Assembly: GCA_013329175.1 (NCBI GenBank)
Contig: DUKR01000035.1
Coordinates: forward strand, 1 to 13,551
Origin: Candidatus Woesearchaeota archaeon
GTDB lineage: Archaea > Nanobdellota > Nanobdellia > Woesearchaeales > UBA11716
Direction: 5' to 3'
Length of the DNA: 13,551 nt
Both the position numbers and the translations under genes were made by a program. This document shows, piece by piece, positions 6,580 through 13,551 of this stretch (position 1 is its first letter; each line of letters starts with the position of its first letter). The notes under the pieces were generated by a model, which worked only from the letters and a program-made list of their open reading frames with translations, was not told the origin of the DNA and did not search any database.

Positions 6580-7515
6580 TTACTTCACCCTTGCTAATAT
6601 CTCCTTAATGACGTCATCTGCCGCCATCCCTTTTCTTTCCGCCTCAAAATGCAGGACAATCCTGTGCCTCAGCACGGGAAATGCCATGATATTGATGTCC
6701 TCGTTGCTCACATGGTTCCTGCCCTGCATAAGAGCACGGGCTTTTGAAGCAAGGATAAGCCCGATGGTCGCCCTTGGTGAAGCGCCATACTGTATGAGCT
6801 GCTTGCTGTTGCGTGTCATCGTTATGATCTTCACCACCCTCTTTTTCAGGTCATTTGCGACAGGCACGTCCCTGACAAGGTTCTGTAGTGTTGTAATGTG
6901 GCTCTTGTTCAAAAGGGTCCGAAGCTTGGGGTCTTTTCTTGCTGAGGCGTACATGTCCGCTATCTTCAGCTCATCATCAACCCCTGGGTGCACCACTTCT
7001 ATCTTCAAAAGGAAACGGTCAGCCTGCGCCTCAGGCAGGGGGTAGGTTCCTTCCTGCTCTATCGGGTTCTGCGTCGCAAGCACGAAGAACGGGGGATCAA
7101 GTTTATAGGTATTGGTTCCGACAGTCACCTGCTTCTCCTGCATCGCCTCAAGCAATGCAGACTGCGTCTTGGGTGTTGCCCTGTTGATTTCATCAGCAAG
7201 CACGATGTTTGCAAACAGCGGCCCAGGCTGGAATTTGAACTCCCTCTTCCCTCGCTCTTCAGTGATGATATAGGTTCCCGTGATGTCAGAGGGCATAAGG
7301 TCTGGCGTCCCCTGGATTCTTGAGAACTTCAGGTCCATCACCTGTGCCATGGAGTTCACCGTCAATGTTTTAGCCAGGCCAGGATAGCCCTCCAGCAGAG
7401 CATTTGAGTCGCACAATATCGCAACGAGTATATGCTCGATCATCTCGGTCTGGCCGACCACCACTTTTGACAGCTCATTATACAGTCCATCAAACAGCTC
7501 TTTGTAGTTCTTCAT
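6580..7515 (-). CDS. MoxR-family AAA+ ATPase
   Basis: A 311-aa ATPase with every expected AAA_3 element: Walker A GYPGLAKT (43-50), Walker B VLADE (105-109), sensor 1 ATQNP (N150), the arginine finger in AQADRF (R167) and sensor 2 in GASPRAT (R248), followed by the small helical lid domain. MoxR proteins form rings that use ATP to remodel or activate partner proteins, often helping metal or cofactor insertion or enzyme maturation, with the neighbouring vWA proteins as adaptors. The length is normal and no catalytic residue is missing. The start at ATG 7515 is supported by a ribosome site (GAGGTGG, minus strand, at about 7522-7528) in the 22-base gap after the preceding gene. The next gene is DUF58, the usual pairing. 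Confidence 0.96.
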   Translation of the reverse strand: MKNYKELFDGLYNELSKVVVGQTEMIEHILVAILCDSNALLEGYPGLAKTLTVNSMAQVMDLKFSRIQGTPDLMPSDITGTYIITEERGKREFKFQPGPLFANIVLADEINRATPKTQSALLEAMQEKQVTVGTNTYKLDPPFFVLATQNPIEQEGTYPLPEAQADRFLLKIEVVHPGVDDELKIADMYASARKDPKLRTLLNKSHITTLQNLVRDVPVANDLKKRVVKIITMTRNSKQLIQYGASPRATIGLILASKARALMQGRNHVSNEDINIMAFPVLRHRIVLHFEAERKGMAADDVIKEILARVK

Positions 7516-7537
7516 CGTGCTCCACCTCTGGTTATCA

Positions 7538-8338
7538 TTATGATGTGCTCAATCGCAAAAAATAATTCTTCACAAGCTCCTGCTGCTCCAATGGAACGTC
7601 ATTCTCCAAAATGCACGGCGGCTTCTCGCATGCATGCAGGCCATACTCATCAGGAAAGCTCTCCTCAAAATCCCCTTTTGGGATGTCCTCCTGGCTTCTC
7701 ACTCCGGTGATTTCAAACCCTCCAGCGTTGATTTCCACAATAACCTCTTCGCTGCCAAGCGCTGCAACAGATTCCTCGCCAAATTTCAGCTCTCCTCCTG
7801 CGATCCCTGCACTGGCAGCGTCCCCTGAGCCGCCCTCACCATCGCCAAGTGCAAGCTCAAACCTGGGGATGCCCCTGATGGCGGCTTCAAAATCAACAAG
7901 CACAAATCCGCTTAACGTGACAAACAGGATGAAAAAGCACAAGGCAACTGAGCATATGGCCTTTAGGGAGGTGCTCCTCATGCTGATAAACGTGGACACC
8001 TTCACATCCTTAAGGTCATCTGCAACCTCATTGCGCAAGGTATCAACAACAGGATTGTCTATCACCTCTGCCGTGTCTTCAGCTGTCCTCAGCTTCTCAG
8101 AGAGAGCATCCCACTCCTGCTCTACACGCCACCCCTTGTCTTCGCTGACCCTGATGTACAGCATGATGATTAGGTAAATGGCTGCGGGAATCATCCCGTA
8201 CATGCCTGGAAGGCTGAGCAGCATCAGGGCAAGGAACGCAGCAAGGAACACCATCACTGACTCTATGAGCGACTCAAGGATAAGGACGCTATTCAGCTGC
8301 ATGTTCATCTCCCTTAGCACGCTGCGAAACGATTTCAT
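7538..8338 (-). CDS. Three-pass membrane protein of the MoxR/vWA operon
   Basis: A 266-aa protein that I cannot assign to a named family with certainty. Hydrophobic segments lie at about 24-42, 46-62 and 127-148. The loop between the second and third (63-126) is charged and contains LSEKLRTAEDTAEVIDNPVVDTL, which resembles a stretch I recall in membrane proteins next to MoxR/DUF58 genes in other archaea. If the N-terminus is inside, this loop is cytoplasmic and could face MoxR, while the C-terminal tail (149-266) is outside. That tail has a Gly/Ala-rich linker, then a CEKPPC pair (C237, C242) and the ending VPLEQQELVKNYFLRL. The ATG overlaps the stop of the previous gene (ATGA), indicating translational coupling. 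No enzyme motif is visible; a scaffold or receptor role is inferred. Confidence 0.85.
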   Translation of the reverse strand: MKSFRSVLREMNMQLNSVLILESLIESVMVFLAAFLALMLLSLPGMYGMIPAAIYLIIMLYIRVSEDKGWRVEQEWDALSEKLRTAEDTAEVIDNPVVDTLRNEVADDLKDVKVSTFISMRSTSLKAICSVALCFFILFVTLSGFVLVDFEAAIRGIPRFELALGDGEGGSGDAASAGIAGGELKFGEESVAALGSEEVIVEINAGGFEITGVRSQEDIPKGDFEESFPDEYGLHACEKPPCILENDVPLEQQELVKNYFLRLSTS

Positions 8339-8832
8339 GAGCAGGTGCCCTCATTTGCGTCTGCCGTATCTTTGAGGCACTGCGCCTTATCGGAAAGGTC
8401 ATTGATGTCATCAAGCAGCTCCTCATTTTCCGCCCTTTCGCTGGTCAGGTCAGCGCTCAGGTCAGTTATCTGCTTATCCTTGTTTGCCAGGTCCTCCTCT
8501 TTCTTGATAAGCTCGGTCCTGGCCTTGGAAAGCTCTGACTTTAGCTTCGTATTGTCTTCAGAAAACTGGTCTCGCTCTTTTGCCACATCAAGGAACTGCT
8601 CATCAAGCGCCTCATAGTCCTCAAGCTTTGTAGACTTAAAGGTCAGCGTCTCAGAAAGGTTCTCTCTCGCTGTCTCAAGAGAGTCCTTGATTGCAGTAAG
8701 CTCAGCAATCTTTTGGGTATAGTTTGACTCCACAGTTGAAAACACGCTCTGGTAGTAGGTAGTAAACCCTGCAAACGTGATAAGCACGGCAACTATAAGT
8801 AAAAGCAGCCCGAAATTGACGTCCTTTCTCAT
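8335..8832 (-). CDS. Single-pass membrane protein with long coiled coil
   Basis: A 165-aa protein with a short basic N-terminus, one membrane helix (about 7-27) and a long Glu/Lys/Asp/Leu-rich helical region (about 33-150) with clear heptad-like spacing of hydrophobic residues, best read as a parallel coiled coil. The positive-inside rule places the coiled coil outside the cell. The C-terminus carries two cysteines (C152 and C164) that could form a disulfide or lock a dimer. It overlaps the genes on both sides by 4 bases (ATGA) and has a strong GGAGGT site (8837-8842, minus strand) five bases before its ATG. It has no recognisable enzyme domain. Its position between the vWA proteins and MoxR suggests it is a structural part of the same membrane assembly. 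Coiled-coil composition gives many false matches, so homology should be judged by position. Confidence 0.86.
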   Translation of the reverse strand: MRKDVNFGLLLLIVAVLITFAGFTTYYQSVFSTVESNYTQKIAELTAIKDSLETARENLSETLTFKSTKLEDYEALDEQFLDVAKERDQFSEDNTKLKSELSKARTELIKKEEDLANKDKQITDLSADLTSERAENEELLDDINDLSDKAQCLKDTADANEGTCS

Positions 8833-11267
8833 ACAGACCTCCTCATGTACTGGTTGACAGCAAGCCTTCGTATTGCAATCTCAAGCAGGAACAGGGCAAG
8901 TGCAGCAATAATGAACGGAAAGCGCAGGAATGAAAGCTTTATCTTGACGCGGCGGGAGAGTTCAGTAATCTTTTCAACAATGCCCTCAACATCCGCAGGC
9001 TCAAATACTGCCCCCCTAGTCAGCGTGACTAAAGAGGCAAACTCCTCGCTCATGCCTACCGTAGCATATTCCTTATTATAGTTTACGGCAAAAGTCGCCC
9101 CCATTACCTCAAAGAACCCTGTCCCGCCTGGCATATAGGATGCATGATACGCCCTGCTTCCAACCCTTGAGAATATCAGGCTGCTATCTGTGGCAATAGG
9201 CTTCTCATCAGAAAACACTTCAACGGTCGCTGGCTCGCCAAGATGCACGTCAGCAACGCTCACTGCATGCTCTAAAGTCCGCACGGGATCCCCAATGGCC
9301 CAGTTGAATGTCCTCACTACTAGCTTTGAGTTTTGGGGCGCATAGAGGGTATTTCCCCATGCTGAGCCGTCATCGGTTGACAATGCAACCACCCTGCCTA
9401 AGCCATACCTTCCCACAGTCAGCAGGGGATCTGCCTGACTTGTTGCAGCCAGCACCTGAGAGCCTAGTTTTGGGGCGACGTAATTCACCCCGGTAACCCC
9501 TGCTGAAAGCTCAATATCTGAGCTGGTAATCCAGTGGTTCCTGTCAAGCAGGATGGCGCTCATCGTTGTCCCTGGCTCTTCCTCAGCCCTGCCAAAAGCG
9601 ATTTTCAGGTGCTGGGTCTCATCAGGCTTGAAATAGATGCCATTACCTCTTCTCGCAAGCGACTTCATGAACTCCTCATGGGTATCAAACCCTACACCTA
9701 CAGTATATATTTTCACCCCTTTTGCTGAAAGAGAGCTGCCCACTGAAAGCGCGGTATCCATAGAGGCATCTAGCCCGTCGGAAATCAGAATCACGTTCTT
9801 GTTGCCATTGGCCCCTTCCAGCAGGAAGTCTGCCCGCCTCAGGCCCTGGAACGTTAAGGTTCCGCCATCAGCCTGCAGTGTCTTGATCCTCTCCACAATG
9901 TTGTCCTTCTCACCAAGAGGCGTTAGGGGAGAAATAAGGTAAGACACATCATTGAACGCTACAACAGCAACAGCATCATCAGGCCGAAGGTCTGACAGGA
10001 TTTTGATGGCAAGTGCCTTAGCTACATCCAGTTTTGAGCTAGTCGAGCCGCTTGAGAAGCTCTGGCCTGAAGTGCCGGAGATGTCTATCAGCAGCACAAT
10101 GTTGACCACATTCTGCGAATCAGACTCAGCCTTCCCTACTATCACTGGAAGCAGTGGCTCAATCCCGTAATCAGCCTTCTGGTACAGGCCTCTGTCAAAA
10201 CTAGCGTCTCCTCCGATGAACACTAATCCATTGCCATCAGCGACGTACTCAGAAAGCCGTTGGGTATGCTCCTGCAGGGAAGTCCCTGGCAAATTGTTTA
10301 GGACTACTGCTGAAAAGGAGTCAGGGTTTTGCGGGACGCTCCTCATTGTCGTCACGTCATAGACAGCATCAAGCTCGCTGCTTAATGGGGAACCGCCTTC
10401 AGTCACGAAAGCAAGCTTAGGCTTGGGTAGGGCATAGACGGACTTATAATAGATGTTGTTCTCTTCAAAGAAGTCGTCAGTGATTAGCCTTGCGGTGATG
10501 CGATGATAGCCTGAAGCAAACGCTCGTGTGATGGCCTTTGCGCTCACGTCCCTCTCAGACACTACCTTCTCTCCATCAATTTCCACCTCCAGCGTATAGG
10601 CTCCTGTATTCCCTGCCAGCGCCACCTCTACAAGGAACTCGTTCTCCTGTCCAAGGATGACTTCTCTTGGCCCTTTGATAGACACCGCAAGGTCGCCTGC
10701 TTTAGGGGTAAGCGACACTGTCGAGATAGTGGTGTTCAGCTTTGCAGCAAACAAGACGACATCACCTAGCACCCTGCCCTCAGTATTCTGCCCGTCGCTG
10801 ATGACCAGCAGGTTGTCATCTCCCTGCATGGAATTAAGAATGCCGTCGCCCAGAGCCGAATGCTCTCCCGAGCCTATGGTATGCACCCGAAGAGGGATAT
10901 GCTCATTCAGTTGCGCCACCAGCGAATCAACAGGTGCCTTGTCAAAGACGGAAAACGATGTTGAGTTATCAACAAGCACAGTAAGGGATGGATATCCATG
11001 AACAATCTCATTTGTCGTGATGAAAGGCGAGGCGATGGCAAGGAGAATGAGCACGAGCACCAGAGAGCGAAGGATGGTAAAAGCGATGCGAAGCACTCTC
11101 TTCTCATGGAGGTAATCCTCCTTCTCCTGCTTGCTCTTGAAGGTCACGGTATTCATCCTGATGACAGGCACAAGCAGTACCAAAAGCGCGGCAAGCCAAA
11201 GCAGCGCATAGGGGTGAGCAAGGCAATACCCCATCATGCAGGCATGGATGGGAGGAAGTGCTATCAT
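8829..11267 (-). CDS. Large membrane-anchored protein with two vWA-like regions and a GATase-like core
   Basis: An 812-aa protein. Two membrane segments near the N-terminus (about 19-37 and 61-83) and one near the C-terminus (783-799) flank a large, presumably external, body. Region 94-190 looks like a degenerate vWA fold with DNSTS (100-104) as a DxSxS site and VISDG (D158). Region 280-385 resembles a class I glutamine-amidotransferase-like fold without catalytic residues (GLVFIGGDASFDRG). A full vWA domain follows at 388-550 with DISGT (395-399), GTLTF and ISDG (D497), and the GATase-like part resumes at YGLGRVVALSTDDGSAWG (621-638). A beta-rich segment precedes the last helix. This layout is known in BatA/BatB-like proteins. 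The start at ATG 11267 shares one base with the previous stop (TGATG) and has a GGTGACC ribosome site a few bases ahead. Confidence 0.9.
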   Translation of the reverse strand: MIALPPIHACMMGYCLAHPYALLWLAALLVLLVPVIRMNTVTFKSKQEKEDYLHEKRVLRIAFTILRSLVLVLILLAIASPFITTNEIVHGYPSLTVLVDNSTSFSVFDKAPVDSLVAQLNEHIPLRVHTIGSGEHSALGDGILNSMQGDDNLLVISDGQNTEGRVLGDVVLFAAKLNTTISTVSLTPKAGDLAVSIKGPREVILGQENEFLVEVALAGNTGAYTLEVEIDGEKVVSERDVSAKAITRAFASGYHRITARLITDDFFEENNIYYKSVYALPKPKLAFVTEGGSPLSSELDAVYDVTTMRSVPQNPDSFSAVVLNNLPGTSLQEHTQRLSEYVADGNGLVFIGGDASFDRGLYQKADYGIEPLLPVIVGKAESDSQNVVNIVLLIDISGTSGQSFSSGSTSSKLDVAKALAIKILSDLRPDDAVAVVAFNDVSYLISPLTPLGEKDNIVERIKTLQADGGTLTFQGLRRADFLLEGANGNKNVILISDGLDASMDTALSVGSSLSAKGVKIYTVGVGFDTHEEFMKSLARRGNGIYFKPDETQHLKIAFGRAEEEPGTTMSAILLDRNHWITSSDIELSAGVTGVNYVAPKLGSQVLAATSQADPLLTVGRYGLGRVVALSTDDGSAWGNTLYAPQNSKLVVRTFNWAIGDPVRTLEHAVSVADVHLGEPATVEVFSDEKPIATDSSLIFSRVGSRAYHASYMPGGTGFFEVMGATFAVNYNKEYATVGMSEEFASLVTLTRGAVFEPADVEGIVEKITELSRRVKIKLSFLRFPFIIAALALFLLEIAIRRLAVNQYMRRSV

Positions 11268-13129
11268 CAGAGGTCACCCCTTCTTTTGATGTACAGCACT
11301 TCAAGAATCATCAGCGCTAGTGCAAGCATCAGCAATGGAAGAGCAAGAGGGGCGTCCTGCGATGATTTCACCCTTCCCGCAACAAAGGAGTCTGCCACCT
11401 CAGCTTCTTCTGCAGTGCCAGAAACGTCGCTCTCATCCTCATCAAGAAGATTGGCAGCAGCTATGGTACTATCAAACGCATAATACCCTGCCTCATCAGC
11501 AAGCACCCTGGATCCAGCAATGCTCCCTGATGGCGTTGCCACCTCCCCCTGCGATGCAGCGATAAGCTCGCCTGTCTTGAGATGGTAAGAGGAAAGGTCA
11601 TCTATCCCTACCATAAACTGCACAAGCTCGTTCCAGAAGATGGGATAACTGGCGGATGTAGCAAACGGATTGCTCTCATCAGCGATGCCATAATAGGCGA
11701 CGTTGCCTGCCCCATACGGCTGAACCACAAGCAATGTCGCATTGGTTTCAGCTGCAGAAAGCAGGGTATGGCCATGCTTTGCAGCAGTCGTAAAATGCTT
11801 CCTGGTGCTTGCAAGCGTAATATCCTTAGTAATCCTATTATTGGGCTGGTCAAAGACAATAGCTGAATCATCGGTAGCCAGCTCCACAAGTTCAACTGGC
11901 AAAAGCCCCCTCAGGTCAATGCTCTGCAGGTCATCCTGTGCGACAATGATAAGGTTGCCTCCCTTTTCAACGTACCGCCTGATGTCCTCAAAGGTTCCGG
12001 GAAGGATGCCACGCTCCTGTCCTACGTTTTTGATGCCATCAACCACTATTACGTCGTGGGAATACGGCTCAATTTTCTCATCGTCTCTGGTTATAGTAAG
12101 GACAGGCGGTGTCACCGCGTGCACTGTTGTTGTCGCTGCAGCCCCGATTGCAGCGATGATACTGCTTGCCCCTCTGTTCGTGATGTATAGCACCTCAATG
12201 CTGCTCTCTGGGGGGACGTAGGCATATGCAGTATTATCTATAGCTAAGTCGTCAGCTTCCTCTATTGCCACCCTTGATTTTCCAAGCGGGGTGTCAAATG
12301 AGGCGCTTTCAATTGACCCTTCCATAAGGGTAAGCGCCTTCTTCTCAGTGCCTGACTCTGCCACAAGAGAGACGGTCACCTTGCGCTCCTCCTTATCATA
12401 GTTCTTGATGAATGCCTCAACCTTGTTTCCCGATATTGCAAGCTCAACTATCCCCACGTTTGATGCCTCGCTTGCGATATGCACAAATTCGACGTCATTG
12501 CCTAAAGCTGCAAGTTCTCTTCGTGCTACTGACAGGTCTGACCCTCCTTTCTGGAGGAAATCTGAGAGCACCACGACCTTGCCTGCTGTCCCCGAGAGAG
12601 CGTCCTTTGCAGCAAGGAGCGCTGGGCCAAGATTCGTCGGAGTGGCTTTTGGCATAAGGCTTGCCAGCAGTGCCTTTGCCTCCCTGCTGTTTCCCTCCCG
12701 CAGGAGGGTCACAGGCGTGCTTTCAGCAAGGATGATGCTGGTCTTTCCCGTGATGCGGGACTGAGCTTCGGCGACAGCCTTTGAGAACCGTGTCCCTGCC
12801 CCAAGCTTTGTCTGCATGGAGGCTGACGCGTCAAGCGCGATAACGGTATGCTCCCGCGAGCCATCATACGGCAGGGTGATGAGGGGCTCAGCAAGCGCCA
12901 GGGCCAGAGACAGGATGACCAGCAACTGGATGTAGAACAGGATGTTTGAGAAGAATTTCTTAAAGAATGAGAACCTCTTGATCTCCTGCTGGTCCTGCAA
13001 AATGAACAGGAGGGATGGCAGCATCTGCTCCTCCATTTTCGGCCGGCGAAGGTAAATGATAAAAAAAGGCACTAGAGCCAGGAGCCCCCACAACCCCGTT
13101 ATTGACTCAAACAAAACCATCCCTTCCAT
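11267..13129 (-). CDS. BatA-like membrane protein with vWA domain
   Basis: A 620-aa protein. The N-terminal 85 residues match the BatA (aerotolerance regulator) N-domain: one membrane helix, the LPSLLFILQD stretch, then a second helix (about 62-82). A vWA domain follows (about 93-225) with an intact DASAS metal site (100-104) and VVLSDF. Then come an Ig-like beta segment (about 225-300), a GATase-like region without catalytic residues (about 310-500), an acidic linker, and a C-terminal membrane helix (about 593-612) ending in basic residues. Family members are thought to form the membrane or external part of MoxR/vWA systems. I use the ATG at 13129, which shares one base with the AbrB stop (TGATG). 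A GTG at 13132 and an ATG at 13117 (giving MVLFESITG, the usual family start, with GGGTG eleven bases before it) are alternatives. Confidence 0.9.
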   Translation of the reverse strand: MEGMVLFESITGLWGLLALVPFFIIYLRRPKMEEQMLPSLLFILQDQQEIKRFSFFKKFFSNILFYIQLLVILSLALALAEPLITLPYDGSREHTVIALDASASMQTKLGAGTRFSKAVAEAQSRITGKTSIILAESTPVTLLREGNSREAKALLASLMPKATPTNLGPALLAAKDALSGTAGKVVVLSDFLQKGGSDLSVARRELAALGNDVEFVHIASEASNVGIVELAISGNKVEAFIKNYDKEERKVTVSLVAESGTEKKALTLMEGSIESASFDTPLGKSRVAIEEADDLAIDNTAYAYVPPESSIEVLYITNRGASSIIAAIGAAATTTVHAVTPPVLTITRDDEKIEPYSHDVIVVDGIKNVGQERGILPGTFEDIRRYVEKGGNLIIVAQDDLQSIDLRGLLPVELVELATDDSAIVFDQPNNRITKDITLASTRKHFTTAAKHGHTLLSAAETNATLLVVQPYGAGNVAYYGIADESNPFATSASYPIFWNELVQFMVGIDDLSSYHLKTGELIAASQGEVATPSGSIAGSRVLADEAGYYAFDSTIAAANLLDEDESDVSGTAEEAEVADSFVAGRVKSSQDAPLALPLLMLALALMILEVLYIKRRGDL

Positions 13130-13335
13130 CACACCCTTCTTTTCTTTGCAAGCTTATCAGCAAGGTCATTCTGGCTCATCAGGTCCTTTACTGCAACCAG
13201 GAAATCATCAACCTCGTACCAGTATATGTCTGATTCCACAGGTATTCCCAGGGAATCCCGTGCCTCTGTCGGCAGGGTCACCTGCCCCTGCTTTGAGATC
13301 TTCGCTTTTCCTATGAACCGTATTGATTCTTTCAT
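13129..13335 (-). CDS. AbrB/SpoVT-type DNA-binding protein
   Basis: A 68-aa protein with the swapped-hairpin AbrB fold: FIGKAKISKQGQVTLPTEARDSLGI is the canonical DNA-binding strand-turn-strand with the GQVTLP core, followed by a second strand pair (IYWYEVDDFLVAV) and a basic C-terminus. Proteins of this size act as dimeric transcription regulators or as antitoxins; no toxin gene is next to it, so a regulator of the downstream operon is more likely. It is the first gene of the MoxR/vWA operon, and its stop overlaps the BatA-like start. The frame remains open to an ATG at 13392, but starting there would add a hydrophobic, Phe-rich stretch unlike the family. It would also place the promoter dyad inside the gene. 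ATG 13335 is therefore preferred; ATG 13353 is possible. Confidence 0.85.
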   Translation of the reverse strand: MKESIRFIGKAKISKQGQVTLPTEARDSLGIPVESDIYWYEVDDFLVAVKDLMSQNDLADKLAKKRRV

Positions 13336-13367
13336 CGGATAATTATCAAGCATATTAAAAGTAAAAG

Positions 13368-13405
13368 GATTAATAAATCTTATGATTCTCATAATTTTAT
13401 TAATC
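13368..13405. promoter_or_regulatory. Nested 38-bp dyad over the AbrB operon promoter
   Basis: An outer perfect inverted repeat, GATTAATAAA (13368-13377) against TTTATTAATC (13396-13405), encloses an inner perfect one, TTATGA (13380-13385) against TCATAA (13389-13394), around a TTC centre. The outer and inner centres differ by half a base. It lies 33-70 bases before the AbrB start and covers the best TATA candidate, so it looks like an operator. Autoregulation by AbrB is inferred. Confidence 0.6.
13369..13376 (-). promoter_or_regulatory. Candidate TATA box of the AbrB-vWA-MoxR operon
   Basis: TTTATTAA on the minus strand (13376 to 13369) would start transcription near 13347, leaving a leader of about a dozen bases before ATG 13335. 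It lies within one arm of the dyad. A second candidate, TTTTAATA (13360 to 13353), is only about 21 bases from the ATG, closer than is usual. Confidence 0.42.
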
Positions 13406-13551
13406 GTACAGTCTATTTTACTTTTATTAACTTATTAGGGTCCTAGTAATACTTCACTCTCCTGAAAAGCAATCAGGATAGCCATGAATCGGCAAGCTTT
13501 GAGGGATAAGGGTGGATAGGCTTGTGGTGGCGGGCGGCATTCCCCCCCCCC
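13406..13551. other. Right-edge region without a supported gene
   Basis: AT-rich to about 13460, then GC-rich to the edge. It contains a perfect 6-bp stem TCCTGA/TCAGGA with a 7-base loop (13460-13478), and ends in ten C residues (13542-13551). A minus-strand frame is open from the edge to a double stop TAATAA at 13432-13437, but its translation is unremarkable. It could be the tail of a gene beyond the window, or nothing. Confidence 0.4.

Noticed and set aside
7611..8177. Plus-strand 188-codon open frame opposite the three-pass membrane protein
   Set aside because: Ser/Pro-rich low-complexity product that mirrors the codon use of the real minus-strand gene; no promoter or ribosome site of its own.
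13129..13335. Antitoxin of a toxin-antitoxin module
   Set aside because: The AbrB fold is shared with MazE/VapB antitoxins, but no PIN, MazF or other toxin-like gene is adjacent; the downstream neighbour is a BatA-like protein.
13336..13392. Longer AbrB-like protein from ATG 13392
   Set aside because: The added residues are Phe/Ile/Asn-rich and unlike the family, and they would put the operator-like dyad and TATA candidates inside the gene.
13433..13451. Second dyad TATTAGG-GT-CCTAGTAATA upstream of the operon
   Set aside because: Arms pair only with a three-base bulge; too weak in AT-rich DNA to call an operator.
13432..13551. Minus-strand open frame entering from the right edge and ending in a double stop
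   Set aside because: Only about 38 codons, begins with a homopolymer translated as Gly, and has no recognisable features; could be a real gene tail but cannot be supported.

Overview
The window looks archaeal, and most probably from a DPANN lineage such as Woesearchaeota or Pacearchaeota. The reasons are a Gins51-type replication protein, an S-layer protein of the methanogen/DPANN S_layer_N/S_layer_C type, TATA-like boxes about 24-29 bases before first codons (leaderless genes), and strong GGAGGTG ribosome sites on internal or leadered genes. The lineage call rests on remembered family resemblance and not on a search.

Left part (1-3930). A possible gene fragment runs off the left edge. A 53-codon gene at 204-365 has a clean TATA box and meets the GINS gene (362-997, minus) tail to tail with a 4-base overlap. 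Upstream of GINS on the same strand is the large S-layer gene (1102-3690). It has a hairpin plus T-tract terminator, two candidate TATA boxes, a structured leader and a strong Shine-Dalgarno site that moves the start nine codons inside the longest frame. The space at 3718-3930 is a divergent promoter region. From it a polytopic GT-C-like membrane protein with a C-terminal TPR (3931-5622) is read to the right.

Right part (5681-13335, all minus). One tightly packed seven-gene operon reads, in transcription order: AbrB-type regulator, BatA-like vWA membrane protein, a second large vWA membrane protein with a GATase-like core, a small single-pass coiled-coil protein, a three-pass membrane protein, MoxR AAA+ ATPase, DUF58 vWA protein. 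The first five genes are joined by 1- or 4-base overlaps (TGATG, ATGA); MoxR and DUF58 follow after 22 and 50 bases. MoxR/DUF58/BatA clusters are widespread and are thought to act as an ATP-driven chaperone or metal-insertion machine at the membrane, but their substrate is mostly unknown. The less familiar parts here are the AbrB gene fused to the front of the operon, a nested 38-bp dyad over its likely promoter, and two accessory membrane proteins that each carry a cysteine pair on a predicted external tail.

The convergent junction at 5606-5711 holds an imperfect direct duplication. It makes the last codons of the membrane-protein gene a reverse copy of the 3' end of the DUF58 gene. The right edge (13406-13551) has no gene I can support and ends in a run of ten C, which may be a contig-end artefact.
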